In this document: piece by piece, positions 35,161-47,300 of the stretch
Position numbering within the stretch: the stretch's first letter is position 1
Layout: each line of letters begins with the position of its first letter
Assembly: GCA_949316235.1 (NCBI GenBank)
Contig: OX438749.1
Location: 6,900,914 to 6,964,913, forward strand
From: Oegoconia quadripuncta
Lineage: Eukaryota > Arthropoda > Insecta > Lepidoptera > Autostichidae
Reading direction: 5' to 3'
DNA length: 64,000 bases
Translations under genes and position numbers: made by a program
The notes under the pieces: model-generated
Told to the model about the DNA's origin: nothing
The model's database searches: none
What the model saw: only the letters and a program-made list of their open reading frames with translations

Positions 35161-36228
35161 ATTTCTCAAAAATGTAAGTACTTAGTTCTTATTATTCTAC
35201 AGTTGATGTCACCAAATTTAAAATTTTGCAACATTACAAAAAACACACGTACCAGAGCGTAAGCAGATGTAAGTTATGTATGATCATCACAAGGGATTAT
35301 TCAGGGCATTGTACCAAGTAGTGTTCAAGGTAGTCGATGCTAGGTGACCTTAGTAGAGCCACTCTATGGGTGTACCTGTATCGATAAGTGTTAGGTACTC
35401 TACCTTCGAAGTTGGTGACGAGTATATGACCAGTCGGATGAGTCTAATAGATGTGAAGTACAGAATCCGATTGGGGCTTGTCAGAAATACGTGGCTAAAA
35501 GAAAAGGTCAAATGCTGGCCTAATAAATAAGGTCAAAGGAGTCAGTGTACTATGGAAAGAAGTCATAGTATGACCGAAATCTGTCTATGTGATACAATCC
35601 ATAAAGATGAATAAACACAGAATTAGTAATCTGGAGTAGCAGTAGGCAGACCACATAGCTTAGGGAACTGATTAATGAAATAAAAAAGGTTCTCTCGATT
35701 GGAAACCATATACTGGTTAAAGAAACATTGGATGACCCTCCTATGTGTTGTACTAGGTGTATTGAATGATATTACAGACTCGGGACCACTTGGGATATGG
35801 GGGTTTATGTTCAAGATGACATGGCTGAGATGATGCTGTACCCAACCTAAAGGAACCACTATTATGTAACTTCACTAAAAGCTGGCAATAACGTTAACCT
35901 TTTTGTTTTTCAATAATTTCCACTATTTACCTAATACGGTCAGTGAGAGCTGAGGGACCTCCCTCTAAGGCCAACTCAACATTTATTTCTTTGTAAACAG
36001 GATTCCTTTCATATTGTTTTAGAAATATTGCTAAATTCTGGAATACTGGTATACAGGCTAGCACGAAACGTGAGCGGTGACCTTGAATAGTAAATTTTCC
36101 CCCACCACCTAACCCATGGCTCACGATTCGTGCTGGCACCATTTAAATAGGGCAATCCCTCAGTGCTCATGTAACGTAAAAAATTAAAATTCTACTCATG
36201 AAATAAGAATGTAAAAGTAGGATTTTTT
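35161..36228. other. Intergenic region downstream of HAGH
   Basis: No gene recognised. Decayed repeat-like sequence with several short open frames lacking known domains. The HAGH 3' UTR would lie just below 36229. Confidence 0.45.
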
Positions 36229-39200
36229 TTAACCTTTGAAGTTGTCTTTTTCGGTACGAATAAAGTGCATGGTTGCGATAGGTTCGTTCTTGCCTGCGTG
36301 CTTCATGATTTCAGGCTCCGTTACTCTCATGAAGGGGTTGTATAATTTTTCCTCGCCAATGGTCGACGGCACCTGTAAGTTCACAAAATGTATAGGTTAC
36401 TAGAATTATCCGCAGCTTCGCTCGCGTGGAATACATACTAATAATATAAACGCGAATCCTGTCTGTTCGGGTTTCACGCCAAAAGAGGGAGAGAAGTAGC
36501 CTGGGCCTTGAAGATAGTTATAGGCTCCTTTTAACCGACTTCCAAAAAGGAGGAGATCGAGTCCGCGAAGTAATTAGACGCAGGCGAAACAGCGGGCGAA
36601 AAGTTAGGTCGTTTATATGTGTAATTTGTTTATCCCGCAGTAACTACTTCAGAACATATTCTCCCTAGTACATCATTTTGGATATGAACCCTAGCTTAAC
36701 ACCTTACACTAAAGCGGAGAGCAGTATCATGTGACATTCGCCTAAACTAACCGTTGGTTTCCCCTCCTCCCTCTGCTTCTGTGACCAAGAGAGTTTCTTC
36801 AACACTTCGTCATTCCCCGGCTCCACATGGGTAGCAAACTTCAAATTTTGCAAAGTATACTCGTGGCCACAGAACACCTTGGTCTGGTCAGGCAACTGGC
36901 TCAGGATGCCGATGAGCGCTCGATACATTTGCTCAGCGGTGCCTTCGAAGAATCTACCGCATCCACCTAGGAAGAGGGTGTCCCCTGGAAAAATCAATTT
37001 GTTACTATTAGCGAGCGTATACTTGCGCCTGCCGCGCCCGAGGTATGCTCGGTCGGATAATTTAACACAGCAAGACTGCCTCGCCAGAGCAGCCCGAGTC
37101 ATATGTGCTCAGCTGAGAGCGAATATAAGATGGCGCCGTACATGCGCACGGCAACTTTTGCTTTTATTTTTTTCAATTTACGAAAACCGATTTTGTTATT
37201 TTACCAAGAATTGTGTGACGATATACAATCCACACAACGATTCCATTTTTTTATTTCAAATCTTTAAGGCTTATACATATCTAGCCAGGGATTCTCTCCT
37301 ACTCCGCTGTTAGTATTATTAGGACCCCAGGTAATCCAAAGCCAATATTTTTGCGGCAAACACATTTATTAACCGTCAACATTGATCTTTATCAATTTTT
37401 TCGATTAGGCGCGCTACCTATTAAAAGATATGGCGTCCACACAGCGTGCGGCAAATGACCGAGGCACCTTTGAGAAAACCTAAAAAACCGACACCAGCCA
37501 GCTCGCTTATTTACGCGCTCGCCCGAGGCTGAGCATACGCTGCCGTGCGCGAGGCCCGGTCACACCGACCGCGCGGTTGTGCCTTAACTGGTTGATACTA
37601 CAAAGTAAAGCAAATAAAAAAATCGGTACATCACATAGTCTTAGTGTAATTGGGAGGAAAGTGATCGGAATCTTTGCACATACACACAGCGCTATAGTTC
37701 CACAATAAGCAACTAGGCTTGTATTAAGGATACCAAATGGTTGATACACTACACAAATATATTTTTTTTTGTAAAAAAAATACATTATAAATGAAAAAAT
37801 GAAAAACACATATGTCTGTATTCATCCTACAAAGATATGCCCCTAGCGGGATTCGAACCCGCATTTGGTATAGCAGTCAGTTTCTTATCACTACTTAAAC
37901 AGGTTGTTTACAGGTAAATCGCAGGTAATTACAAAAAATTACCTGTGAAAACAGCAGGATCCGTATCCCCCTCTTCTGCAGTGACGTAGTAGCAGATGTG
38001 ACCAAGAGTGTGGCACGGTGTTGCCAGACATTTGACATTTAGGTTGCCAATTTTCAATTCACTGCCATGCTTGACCATTGTTGTTAGAGCCCCAATGCGT
38101 TTATCGCCTCCAAATACCTCTAAGCCGCTGCAAAGTTTCACCAGGTCTTCGTTGCCTCCAGCATGATCCCTGAAAAGTTAGACAGACAGACAGAAGCGAT
38201 AAACATTGACAAATCAAACAATGCCATTCTATGCAGGCTGGTTAATTCTGTTACATGTTGTACCTCTATCTGTTCGTGTACAGTCAATATCGTATTTATG
38301 TATACAGGTCTGTTTTACATAATCAATGACAGCAAACTGCCTATTTAAGTTATATTATCCCCAGTTGTCAGAATTAACCATGTAGCCTAGATAACTTTAT
38401 GAACCAGAAAACTGTATGGATTAACTTTATTAGGATGCATTTCATGCATGCATGTAATGGAGCTTTACAATATAAATAAAAGGGGCACTAGCAGTTTGCA
38501 CCATTTGTCCAGGATGCCCATTCACATAATCTTGTAACAAATATGAGCCTTTTTTTAGTGTGTCTTGTAGAAATAATTGTAAAGTTTATATTTATGTGTG
38601 TGGAAAAAAAATGGTAGAAACACATTGGAGAACAAAGTCAGCCAATTCCACTTGATCGCCTTAAATAACTTCCACTTGTATAATCTCCTTTCCCATAGCC
38701 TTTCCATTTTTAATACTTGATATTTATGAATAATTAAAAAAAATTACCAGTGATGGTGAGTAGTTAACACTTTAGTCAACTTGACCCCATGCTGTTTGGC
38801 AGCTTGTATTACCGTATTAGGTTCTACTGGATCCACAATAGCAGCCTCCTTGGTTGCTTTGTCCACAATGAGGTACATATAGTTATCTTGTAGTGCCGGT
38901 AACACTGCTATGTCCATATTTTTTAAAGCGTATTGTGCTGGGTAGCTGTGCGATTCTTTCTGATTCCTCAGCAAAACTGAAATTATTTTTTGTAAATTAA
39001 AACTATTAAACTGTTCTATGGAATAAATTACATTTTTAAGTACCGACATAAAGTTACTCATTTTCATAAGTAAACTTAGTGGCTGATCTACTTCTGCTTT
39101 CATGGTTAACATGCGTGCATTTAGTAACCAAACCTAGGGACAGATCTAGTCACGGGGCACCCGACCGACAAAAATTTATATACTATATCGGCATGACACA

Positions 39201-39887
39201 ATTTTTAAAACTTCTATTGTGTGTAAATGTGTTAAATTACTTTGAGCACAAGCTATGATTGAATAGACACTCGAAGTTTCTAGCTGCTATCTTAGAATTC
39301 GAATTCTTTAAAGATTTAAATTTAATTTAAAGAAGATTAAAGAAAGATTAAAACAGAAACTTTAATAAGAAAGCATATTATAAAATATCGGATTATTTAG
39401 ATGATAAACATCCATGGACATAACAAGCTCGTTCGCATAACCAGGCTATTTCACAATTAATAATGAAATATTATTATGTCTATTTGTAATATAAAAACCT
39501 TATTTTTAAAGAGCAACCTCTCTAGTTTCTTGCTTGTTCAAAATTGCATTTTGAACAAGCAGTAGCTTCAAAATTGTAAAATCTGACTATTTTAAGTATA
39601 CCCTGTGTCCTTACAAAATAAAGGAAATTTGAATGACTGGAGCAACTAGGACTCGAATTGGTCAAATTGATAAGAACATTGCGCACATGTGCCGCAGTGC
39701 CACCGAGCCGGCACTAGGGCATCTATTGGCGTGCAGAGGTGGTCTGTACATTCTGAGTTGCGATATAATTACTTGACTACGTCTAAAACCACAGCATCAA
39801 GACATTTACATTCTTACCTCGAAAGTAATACTTCGTAATTCGTTGCGATACGCCGAAAGGCAAAGAATTTACGAATCTAGCAAACAT
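36229..39887 (-). CDS. HAGH: Hydroxyacylglutathione hydrolase (glyoxalase II)
   Basis: Exons in transcript order: 39887-39818, 38976-38748, 38169-37943, 36984-36752, 36372-36229; 300 aa, all phases agree. The enzyme hydrolyses S-lactoylglutathione to D-lactate and glutathione, the second step of methylglyoxal detoxification. It is a metallo-beta-lactamase-fold protein: the metal motif TTHHHWDHAGGN starts at residue 95 (H97, H99, D101, H102). Further ligands are in [16 protein letters not shown] and FCGHEYT. The C-terminus has [15 protein letters not shown] and REKD-like RTEKDNFKG. Exon 1 encodes an Arg-containing amphipathic leader ([12 protein letters not shown]...), a likely mitochondrial presequence. 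Met44 ([13 protein letters not shown]) aligns with the start of cytosolic glyoxalase II, so dual localisation by alternative initiation is plausible. It is divergent to UTP20. Confidence 0.94.
36405..36640. repeat. Dispersed repeat in HAGH intron 4
   Basis: Sequence starting CCGCAGCTTCGCTCGCGTGG and passing through a CCGACTTCCAAAAAGGAGGA block resembles common lepidopteran repeats. GCGGGCGAAA-like ends also occur at 51083-51095. Confidence 0.5.
37770..37905 (-). mobile_element. tRNA-derived SINE in HAGH intron 3
   Basis: The B box appears in reverse complement (GGGATTCGAACCCGC, 37849-37863). The body ends in ATACATTATAAATGAAAAAA. Same family as 14255-14400, opposite strand. Confidence 0.7.
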
Positions 39888-41300
39888 TGAAAAATGATAA
39901 CACTTTACAGCTATTTATTAAGATAATTCTATAAATAATCGTACGTGATAGATATGTGACATAACAATGCAATCATGTAAATTCTAACCTTGTGGAGTAA
40001 ATAAATAGTGTTCTGTGATTCTAACTAAAATAACAAAATAGCAAAAATTTTATCTACTGTCAGTCATATCACTCACTCAGTAGGTACTACCCAAAGACTA
40101 TAGTAACTATTTACCGAGGTACTTACCTACCTATTTCGTTCGTAATTTCGTATTTTTCATCCAAAGTAATAGGGAGAAGTGTGAACCTCTACCACCTCTA
40201 TTCAACTCTATTCCGTAGGTTTTGTATACTCTTTGCCTCTATTATATTACTCTTTGAAGTAGGCTCTGAGTACAGGAAGTAGGTACTTTGTAGTCTGTGC
40301 CACTGTGCCACAGAGTTGCGTACCGTAAGAAAAAAATTACTAAAAAAAACATACTTCTCTCCAATGGAAGAGAATGTCACGGTTCAGTTCAAAAGGGTTG
40401 AAAAATAATTTTCTTGAAATATGTGGTAATATCGTAGACAGGGTAATATAGACCGCATTCTTCCAGCAAGTCAGTGATTGAGTACAAGGAGTACTAGTAA
40501 GTAATTTATGTAGGGAATTAGTACATGACTGAGTTTTCGTGTTAGTCAAAGCCACCACAGGCTTCCGTAAGGCACTGTCACCTTATAGAACCATAGAAAT
40601 AATAAATAAAACCAGAACCAAATTAAAAAAAAAAACAAGTTTTTTTTGGTGGGAACGAGGCTTAGAGCATTTAACCTATATGCTCTAAGGAACGAGGCTA
40701 AGGAACGAGGGAACTGAGTGAGCGATGTTGCATTTTTATTTTTATTACTTGAAATCTGTGCATTCTGAGTTAAAATTAATCAAAATCGGTATTACTAGTT
40801 TATTTGATGAAATCGTCACATTTCTTTGATCAAATGTACGTTGGACAAAGATATTTGTTAACAAAAAATACAACCGACTTCAAAAAATCTCTTGAATTTC
40901 TATACTCCAAATCTTAGAGGTAAGCTACAAATTGGCGCCGACCTTGAAAGTTTATACATATAGCACTGATTAATTACGACAGTGAACATAGAAAATGACG
41001 AATTGAGAAATATAGGTAGGTACAAGCGTTTTAGTAGAATTATTTTTTACTTTGTAGGCTGATTCTAGAGATTTCTTGAAGTCGGTTGTGTTTTTAATCA
41101 CATTTCACATCTGGCAACACTGCTGTCAGTGTCATTGTCATCTACACGCACGTGCTTTTATTTTGCTTTTGCTCTGCGGTTTGGTAATTTTTGTATAGGT
41201 ACTCTTCTCTTTGCACAAATACGAAGCGAACTGTGAGGAAACGATTGCAAGTAAAGCTCAGAAAATATGTACAGTTAAGAAATGAACTAAATGTATCAAT
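39888..41300. promoter_or_regulatory. Intergenic region between divergent HAGH and UTP20
   Basis: 1413 bp separates the two start codons, so both promoters probably lie here. A MITE (40864-41095) occupies the UTP20-proximal part and ends about 205 bp before the UTP20 ATG. No core promoter motif was firmly identified. Confidence 0.5.
40864..41095. mobile_element. MITE with ~34-bp terminal inverted repeats
   Basis: The left end AAAAATACAACCGACTTCAA continues through AAAATCTCTTGAAT. The right end is its reverse complement with about three mismatches. The ACCGACTTCAA terminus is common in lepidopteran genomes. No transposase. Confidence 0.85.
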
Positions 41301-44300
41301 ATGAAGAGTAAACCTGTAAAACATAAGTCTACGAACACTTTTCGGGTAAGGAAGTTGATGTATTTTCCATATAGGTTATCAATTTCTTGTCTCCTCGATA
41401 TCTCCAATATTGTGAACCATTTTCGGTCAGTGTCGTTAGAGGAAAACATTGTACATATACACTTTTTTGTAATAGGCTTTGGCAGTCCAATGATGGATTA
41501 TTTGGATTAGGGTGCTGTGTCAGTGTTGATACTGCTATTGCTATTCCTGCTGTTGATATTGCTAAAAATATGAATTTAGTGATGGAAAGATTCCAATGAG
41601 TTATATCTTAGTTAGGTCCTCAACTGCTCAACTTAGGTACAGACAATGAGATTTAATTTAATTTTTCTCAAATGATATTAATTTTGCGGGGCTAAATAAA
41701 TTATATTATTTTATTATATTTGAAATGGAGACACAAGACTTGAAAAATCCGTAATGGACTGCCCATTCTCCATTATCTCATAGAAACACTTTCATGGATA
41801 TGCCCCTCCACATAATTAAATGACAGGTGTACGCCTTTGCGTTTAAATATGGTGGAGGGTCATGTAATTTAAACTTAGAAGCAAGCACTACAAAATTACA
41901 TTTTTCAGTTTGTCCCATTTGCCGAGCGTATCAACTCCATAGATATCCGCCATGCTGCACTGTACCACATCGAGCATGCTTATACAAGGCAACCAGAAGA
42001 GGATGAGACTCACTTCCATTTGGCTATACAAAAGTGGCATGTCCTGAACTTAACAGACAACTTTAAGAAATTTCGAAAGGAAGTGTTTGGAGTCATATCA
42101 GTGCCACAGCTGGTTCATAGGAAGGAGGAAGTGCTGAATGTGTTAGCCAAGTATTTGAATTTGGAAGATCAATTGTGTTTGCAACCATTATTGGAGTAAG
42201 TATAATTTTATTGATAAGCGCATTGTCAAGACAACTGTTCTAATTAATTTTGATTGCAAACAAACAAATAGTTAATAGATGCAGTGCACTAGTATTGAGA
42301 ATGTAACATATGTGTTTTATTGTCGAAAATGATAAAATGATTTGGTGCAACTGTAAAGATTTAACATTATATTAACAAAAATATACAGACCGAAAGCCAT
42401 GTAGCACATTTTTTTGGTGACTGCTTGTTCTAATGGGTGGTGAACCTAGCTTCGATATTAATACTTGTTGTGGTATGGTATTGAATACTAGCATTTATGC
42501 TAAAGTCTATATTTGTTAATGATCTATATTTTTTATTCTTATGTATATTGTAACCTCTTGTACTGTTTGGTGCGCCAGGACAATGTTCACACATGCCCCC
42601 ATTTGTATATTACTATGACTGTTCGCCACCTTTGAACTCAACCATTATAGGTGGCAAATTACTACAGCTATGACAAAATAAAATTGTACGAACAGGTGAC
42701 AATATACAAAATTAAACTATGTGAAAATACACTCTATTTGGAAATTAAATAGTTTAAAAAATAGTCTAAATTTTGGAATTGCTAATGAGGGTATTTTTAT
42801 TTGTATACACTAAATATTCATCACTGAGTCTTCTAACGCCCTTTGTTTTCAATAATACAACATACAGGCAAAGGATTACACTTATTTCACCCATTGTACC
42901 TTTCTGAATACAAACTCAGAATTATTCACACACCTTTTTGTATTGTACAATGTAAGTTACATTCCCTGGAGGTTTTAGTGGTTATCTAGCAGATACTGAC
43001 AAATCAATTTTTAACAGTATTTTATTAAAGTGAACTGGAATGAAACATTATGCTACCAATATATTTTTTAATTCTCAGAATCCTGGTATCCCTCGCTAAA
43101 GACTTGAGAGACGAATTCTACCCACACTTCCCACGATTCTTGGATATTCTCATAAAGTTATTAAAAACAAAAGATGCTGATAGACTGGAGTGGACACTAG
43201 TCTGCCTCGCATTTCTTTTCAAGATATTGAAACCCTACTTGAAGAAAGACATTGCCATTGTCTTGAATAGTATTATACCACTGTTGAGTGAATCTCATCC
43301 GCAGTATATTAATAATTTTGCTGCAGAAAGCTTTGCATTTGTTGCGCGTGACATAAGAGACAAGAAGAAGTTTTTCACTTTGGTGCTGAATTATCTGCAG
43401 AGCAATGATGATGTAAGTTTTTTTTTATTTATTCACATCTTAATAGGTTGTGAATTATAATAATAGCATAGATATAAGTACCTATGAGAGCTATCCATTT
43501 AATTTAATTTATGCATTTAAGGTTGCCACTTGCCTTTCTTGATTAAAGGGTTAGCAGCATTAAAAGTACGGTTTTAGATTTTGCGAGACATCATTAGAAT
43601 TAATTTAAAATAACAACAAAAACTGATTTTGTTATGCGTTAAAGTTCAGTGATATCTTTTAAAATATAGTAGTATCTTATACACTTATTACATTTACATT
43701 TATTATGATTTTGCAAAACGTTAATCTAAAACTTTTTATTGTTGTAGGCTATAACTGGCTGTGGTCACCTTATATTTGAAATCATCAGGGGTGTCAATGG
43801 CAAATTTCATAGCTGTATAGAAACCGTCATGCCACTATTGCTTCAACATCTAAAAGAAACAAACCAACACCAAGAGATATTATTCAAACTCCTAACACAG
43901 ACCATTGAAGATAGTTTACAGACTATTTCACATAAGGAGTACACAATCTTTTGGACAAGTGTCTTGAAATATACGGAAGAAATCTTGAAACAGGATGATG
44001 AAGAAAGTAAAGGGTTAGAATACATTTTGAGACTTGCAGGTCAAGTCATTGAGCATCAGAAGGGCAGATATTTGACTAACCCACCACAATTTGTGTTGTT
44101 ACTGGTAAAAGTTATCTGTGCACAGTCATCTGAAAGTGTATTAGATGTTTGCTCGCAAATAGGGGCAGTAGTACTTTTATCCCCTAACATATCCCTCTCC
44201 CAAGAGCATGCAGGAATTATAGTGAAAGTATTACTACCTTTGCCATACCCAAATATTCTAATCAACTTTGTTCAAAATGTGATTGGATACTCACAATTTG

Positions 44301-47300
44301 ATATGCATATATTACCAGCATTTCTGGATTTTGTCACTCAATCCAATTTTGATAAAGAAGCTATGACCACATTGACCAAAATATGTTTGACTAAGTCACC
44401 TCTTTGTAATAATGGTGTGAAACTTTTTGAGTGGGTAAAATATCCAATAGATTTCGGAAACAGCTTGCCATTATTCGAGGAGCATTTCAAAAGTATATTA
44501 AATGACAATGTTAATAATATTATGGAGAATCCATTAAAACTCATGAATGTGTTAAGTTGCTTGCCACATGTGGAGAGAATGGATGTTGATGTTTGCATCA
44601 AAACATTGAACCAATTAATATCTAAATTATTAAAGGTTCTGATCAGTTACAACCTTGAAGATCAATTGGCGGGAAATAAATTCCACTGTGATACTACACC
44701 AGTTTCGAAATGTGCTAGAAAAGTGCTATTTATACTGGCAAGTGCAGTGGAAAGTGCTATTCACATATCAAATTGTAAGAAACTAAAGGAAATTTGTGAC
44801 ATAGATATATTGTTACCTGTGATATTACCTTGTGCTGCAGATCCTAACTATTTGGCTGCTTTACATCTCGTCGATCTGTACCTCACGGCTTATGAACACG
44901 AAAATGGCTTGTCATATCCATTTTTGACACTAGTTGATTCATATCTTCGTAGTAATGTATCATCGCCCTTCCATATTGTAAGTCTTATTATCAATTTTGT
45001 TTCAATTTTGAAAAAGGAAACTTTTGTAAATATGAATTTACAATTATTTACATAATATTTTTACTTTACTGTTACAGATACGTCTACTAACAACGCATGT
45101 TTATAAGCTCTTCGAAAACGTTGAAGAATTGAACACATCGGCGCAAGTTGGCAGTACAGTTGAGAAATTTTCGGTGTTCAGTAGGTGTTACTCTGTCGAG
45201 TCGATATCGCCGTCAATTCAGGAGTACAGAAATCAAATAAATATGTTACAAAAGATGGCATTTAATACGACACAATACACCCTTGGAAAAGAAACGGATT
45301 TTAGTCTTTTTGCATTAGATTACATGCTTGGTGTATTGTACATGAATTTCAAATTGCTTTGGGAACCAGTAACTGAATTTATAGCAGGTTATGGTAATGC
45401 TTTAACGGTTGATGACTTTTGGCCATCATTTTACAAGGCGCTTGAATCTGCATTTACGAATGCGAGGAAAAATTTGAAGCAGTTCCAGTTTAATGATGAA
45501 ATTGATACCAATTATGAACTTATAAATGATTTGTATTCGGATTATAACAATATTTCTGAAAGACCTGATTTGTATAACTATAGGAATTTAATTCTTAAAG
45601 TGATGACGAATTGCATTCAGGTTTGTGAAGCTAAAAATCGAGACATCGTTGTATTATTTCTGAACTTTATAGAAGAAGAGTATAGAAGAAATGACAATGC
45701 AAATACCCTTAAAGTTAATGTTGAGAGCCGTAACAATTGCGAAATGGATATTGATGAAAAAGAGCCCGAGCAATATAACGACAATTTTGAAGAACTGCCA
45801 GAAGTAGAAGAACCTATGGAATCTGTATCTGGAAAGATTGTGTTCAAAACTCTGATAAATATAATGCAAGTATTATCTCATTTCAAAAACCCTAGGGCGT
45901 TACATAAAGAACCAATATTTTGGGATCTATACATGGAATTCCTTAAGCATAAAAATCCTGGGCTTCAAAAGTATGCCCTTGACTGTATCTTGAATTATAA
46001 AAACAAAAGTATAACGCCATATAAAGACAATTTACATAACTTAGTTGATGAAAAGAAGTTCAAGGATGAACTTACCCTGTTTAAAGTAACTGTCGACGGT
46101 CAAAATATTCAACCTGAGGACAGAGAACATGTTATCCCGATCATATTAAGAATACTTTACGGAAAAATGACCTCTAAATTAGGAGCTGACAAGAAAGGCG
46201 GCGGCCAAGCCAGAAGATCACTTGTAATGAGATACTTGGCTGGATGCAATGAATATGAATTGAAAATGTTCATTGAAATGGCCTTTTCACATTTTAAGAA
46301 CTATATGTCAATGGAACCCAAAGAATTATATGAAAACGTTCTATCAAACCTAAACTTAAAATCAATTACGAGTCCAGGAAAGCTGCATAGTATTATGAAT
46401 TTGTTTGAAGTTGTTCGTGAATACTTTGGAGGATACATGAAAGAAGAAACACTGTCACAATTGTTTAAAATTTTGTATTCAGTTTGTTCTATTGTGTCAG
46501 GTGTGTTAAGGCAGGCTGACAAAGTACACATTAGTACCATCAAAGTCATGAAAAATCTTCGTGTAATCGCGCTAAGCCTTGTTAGAAAACTATTTGACCA
46601 ATTTGAAAAGTACCCATGGACCATAAATGAACTCTTTGTGATATTCGAAACTCTGCTTTGGCCTTTAATACCAAAACTTCAAATAGAAGGTATACACAGT
46701 CCAACTGCGCTGTTGAAATTATTGAACACGTGGTGTCAAAATCCGCGATATTACATTTTGCTGGTAACTTGTTCAGAAAGTGATCCATTGCTCAGTCCAT
46801 TACCAGCTATATTTCAGTTATTGTTAGCTCCAAAAACAAGCCCAGGGGTTGTGAACGTGATTCTGGATATGATTGAAAAACTCTTGACTTTAGTTGAAGA
46901 TGATGATGATAATGAGGCCCCTGCAATAACAAGCTTTAGTATTTTACACATTCATAAAGATGAAGTAGCAGGAAGATCAAGTGTTATAAATTTTGGAAGT
47001 AAAATTTTGATTCCACATATACCAAGCATATTGGAGGTGATGAAGAGACGTATTGCAAATTCAGCTAAATCAAACACAGTAAATAAAAGAGATCTGTTGA
47101 TTCTTTCAAGAGTCACTGAGTTAGTGGCATCACCTGATATATGTGATGAATTATTATCTTTACTTTTACCAATACTGGTAAAAAAAGTTTGTATGAATAT
47201 GGCAGAAGAAAACATGGAACATGCCGTTAATACTATCATTAATTTATTAAATCATAGTACTAATCCGCAAGTTTATATAAAAAACGTGGCGGTTTTGTTT

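Noticed and set aside
36879..37313. 144-aa plus-strand open frame
   Set aside because: It overlaps HAGH exon 4 in antisense and runs into intron sequence, with no recognisable domain.
41387..41599. Longer UTP20 exon 1 or a separate small gene
   Set aside because: The frame is in the first intron; a GTAAGG donor at 41346 joins in phase to the conserved exon at 41909.
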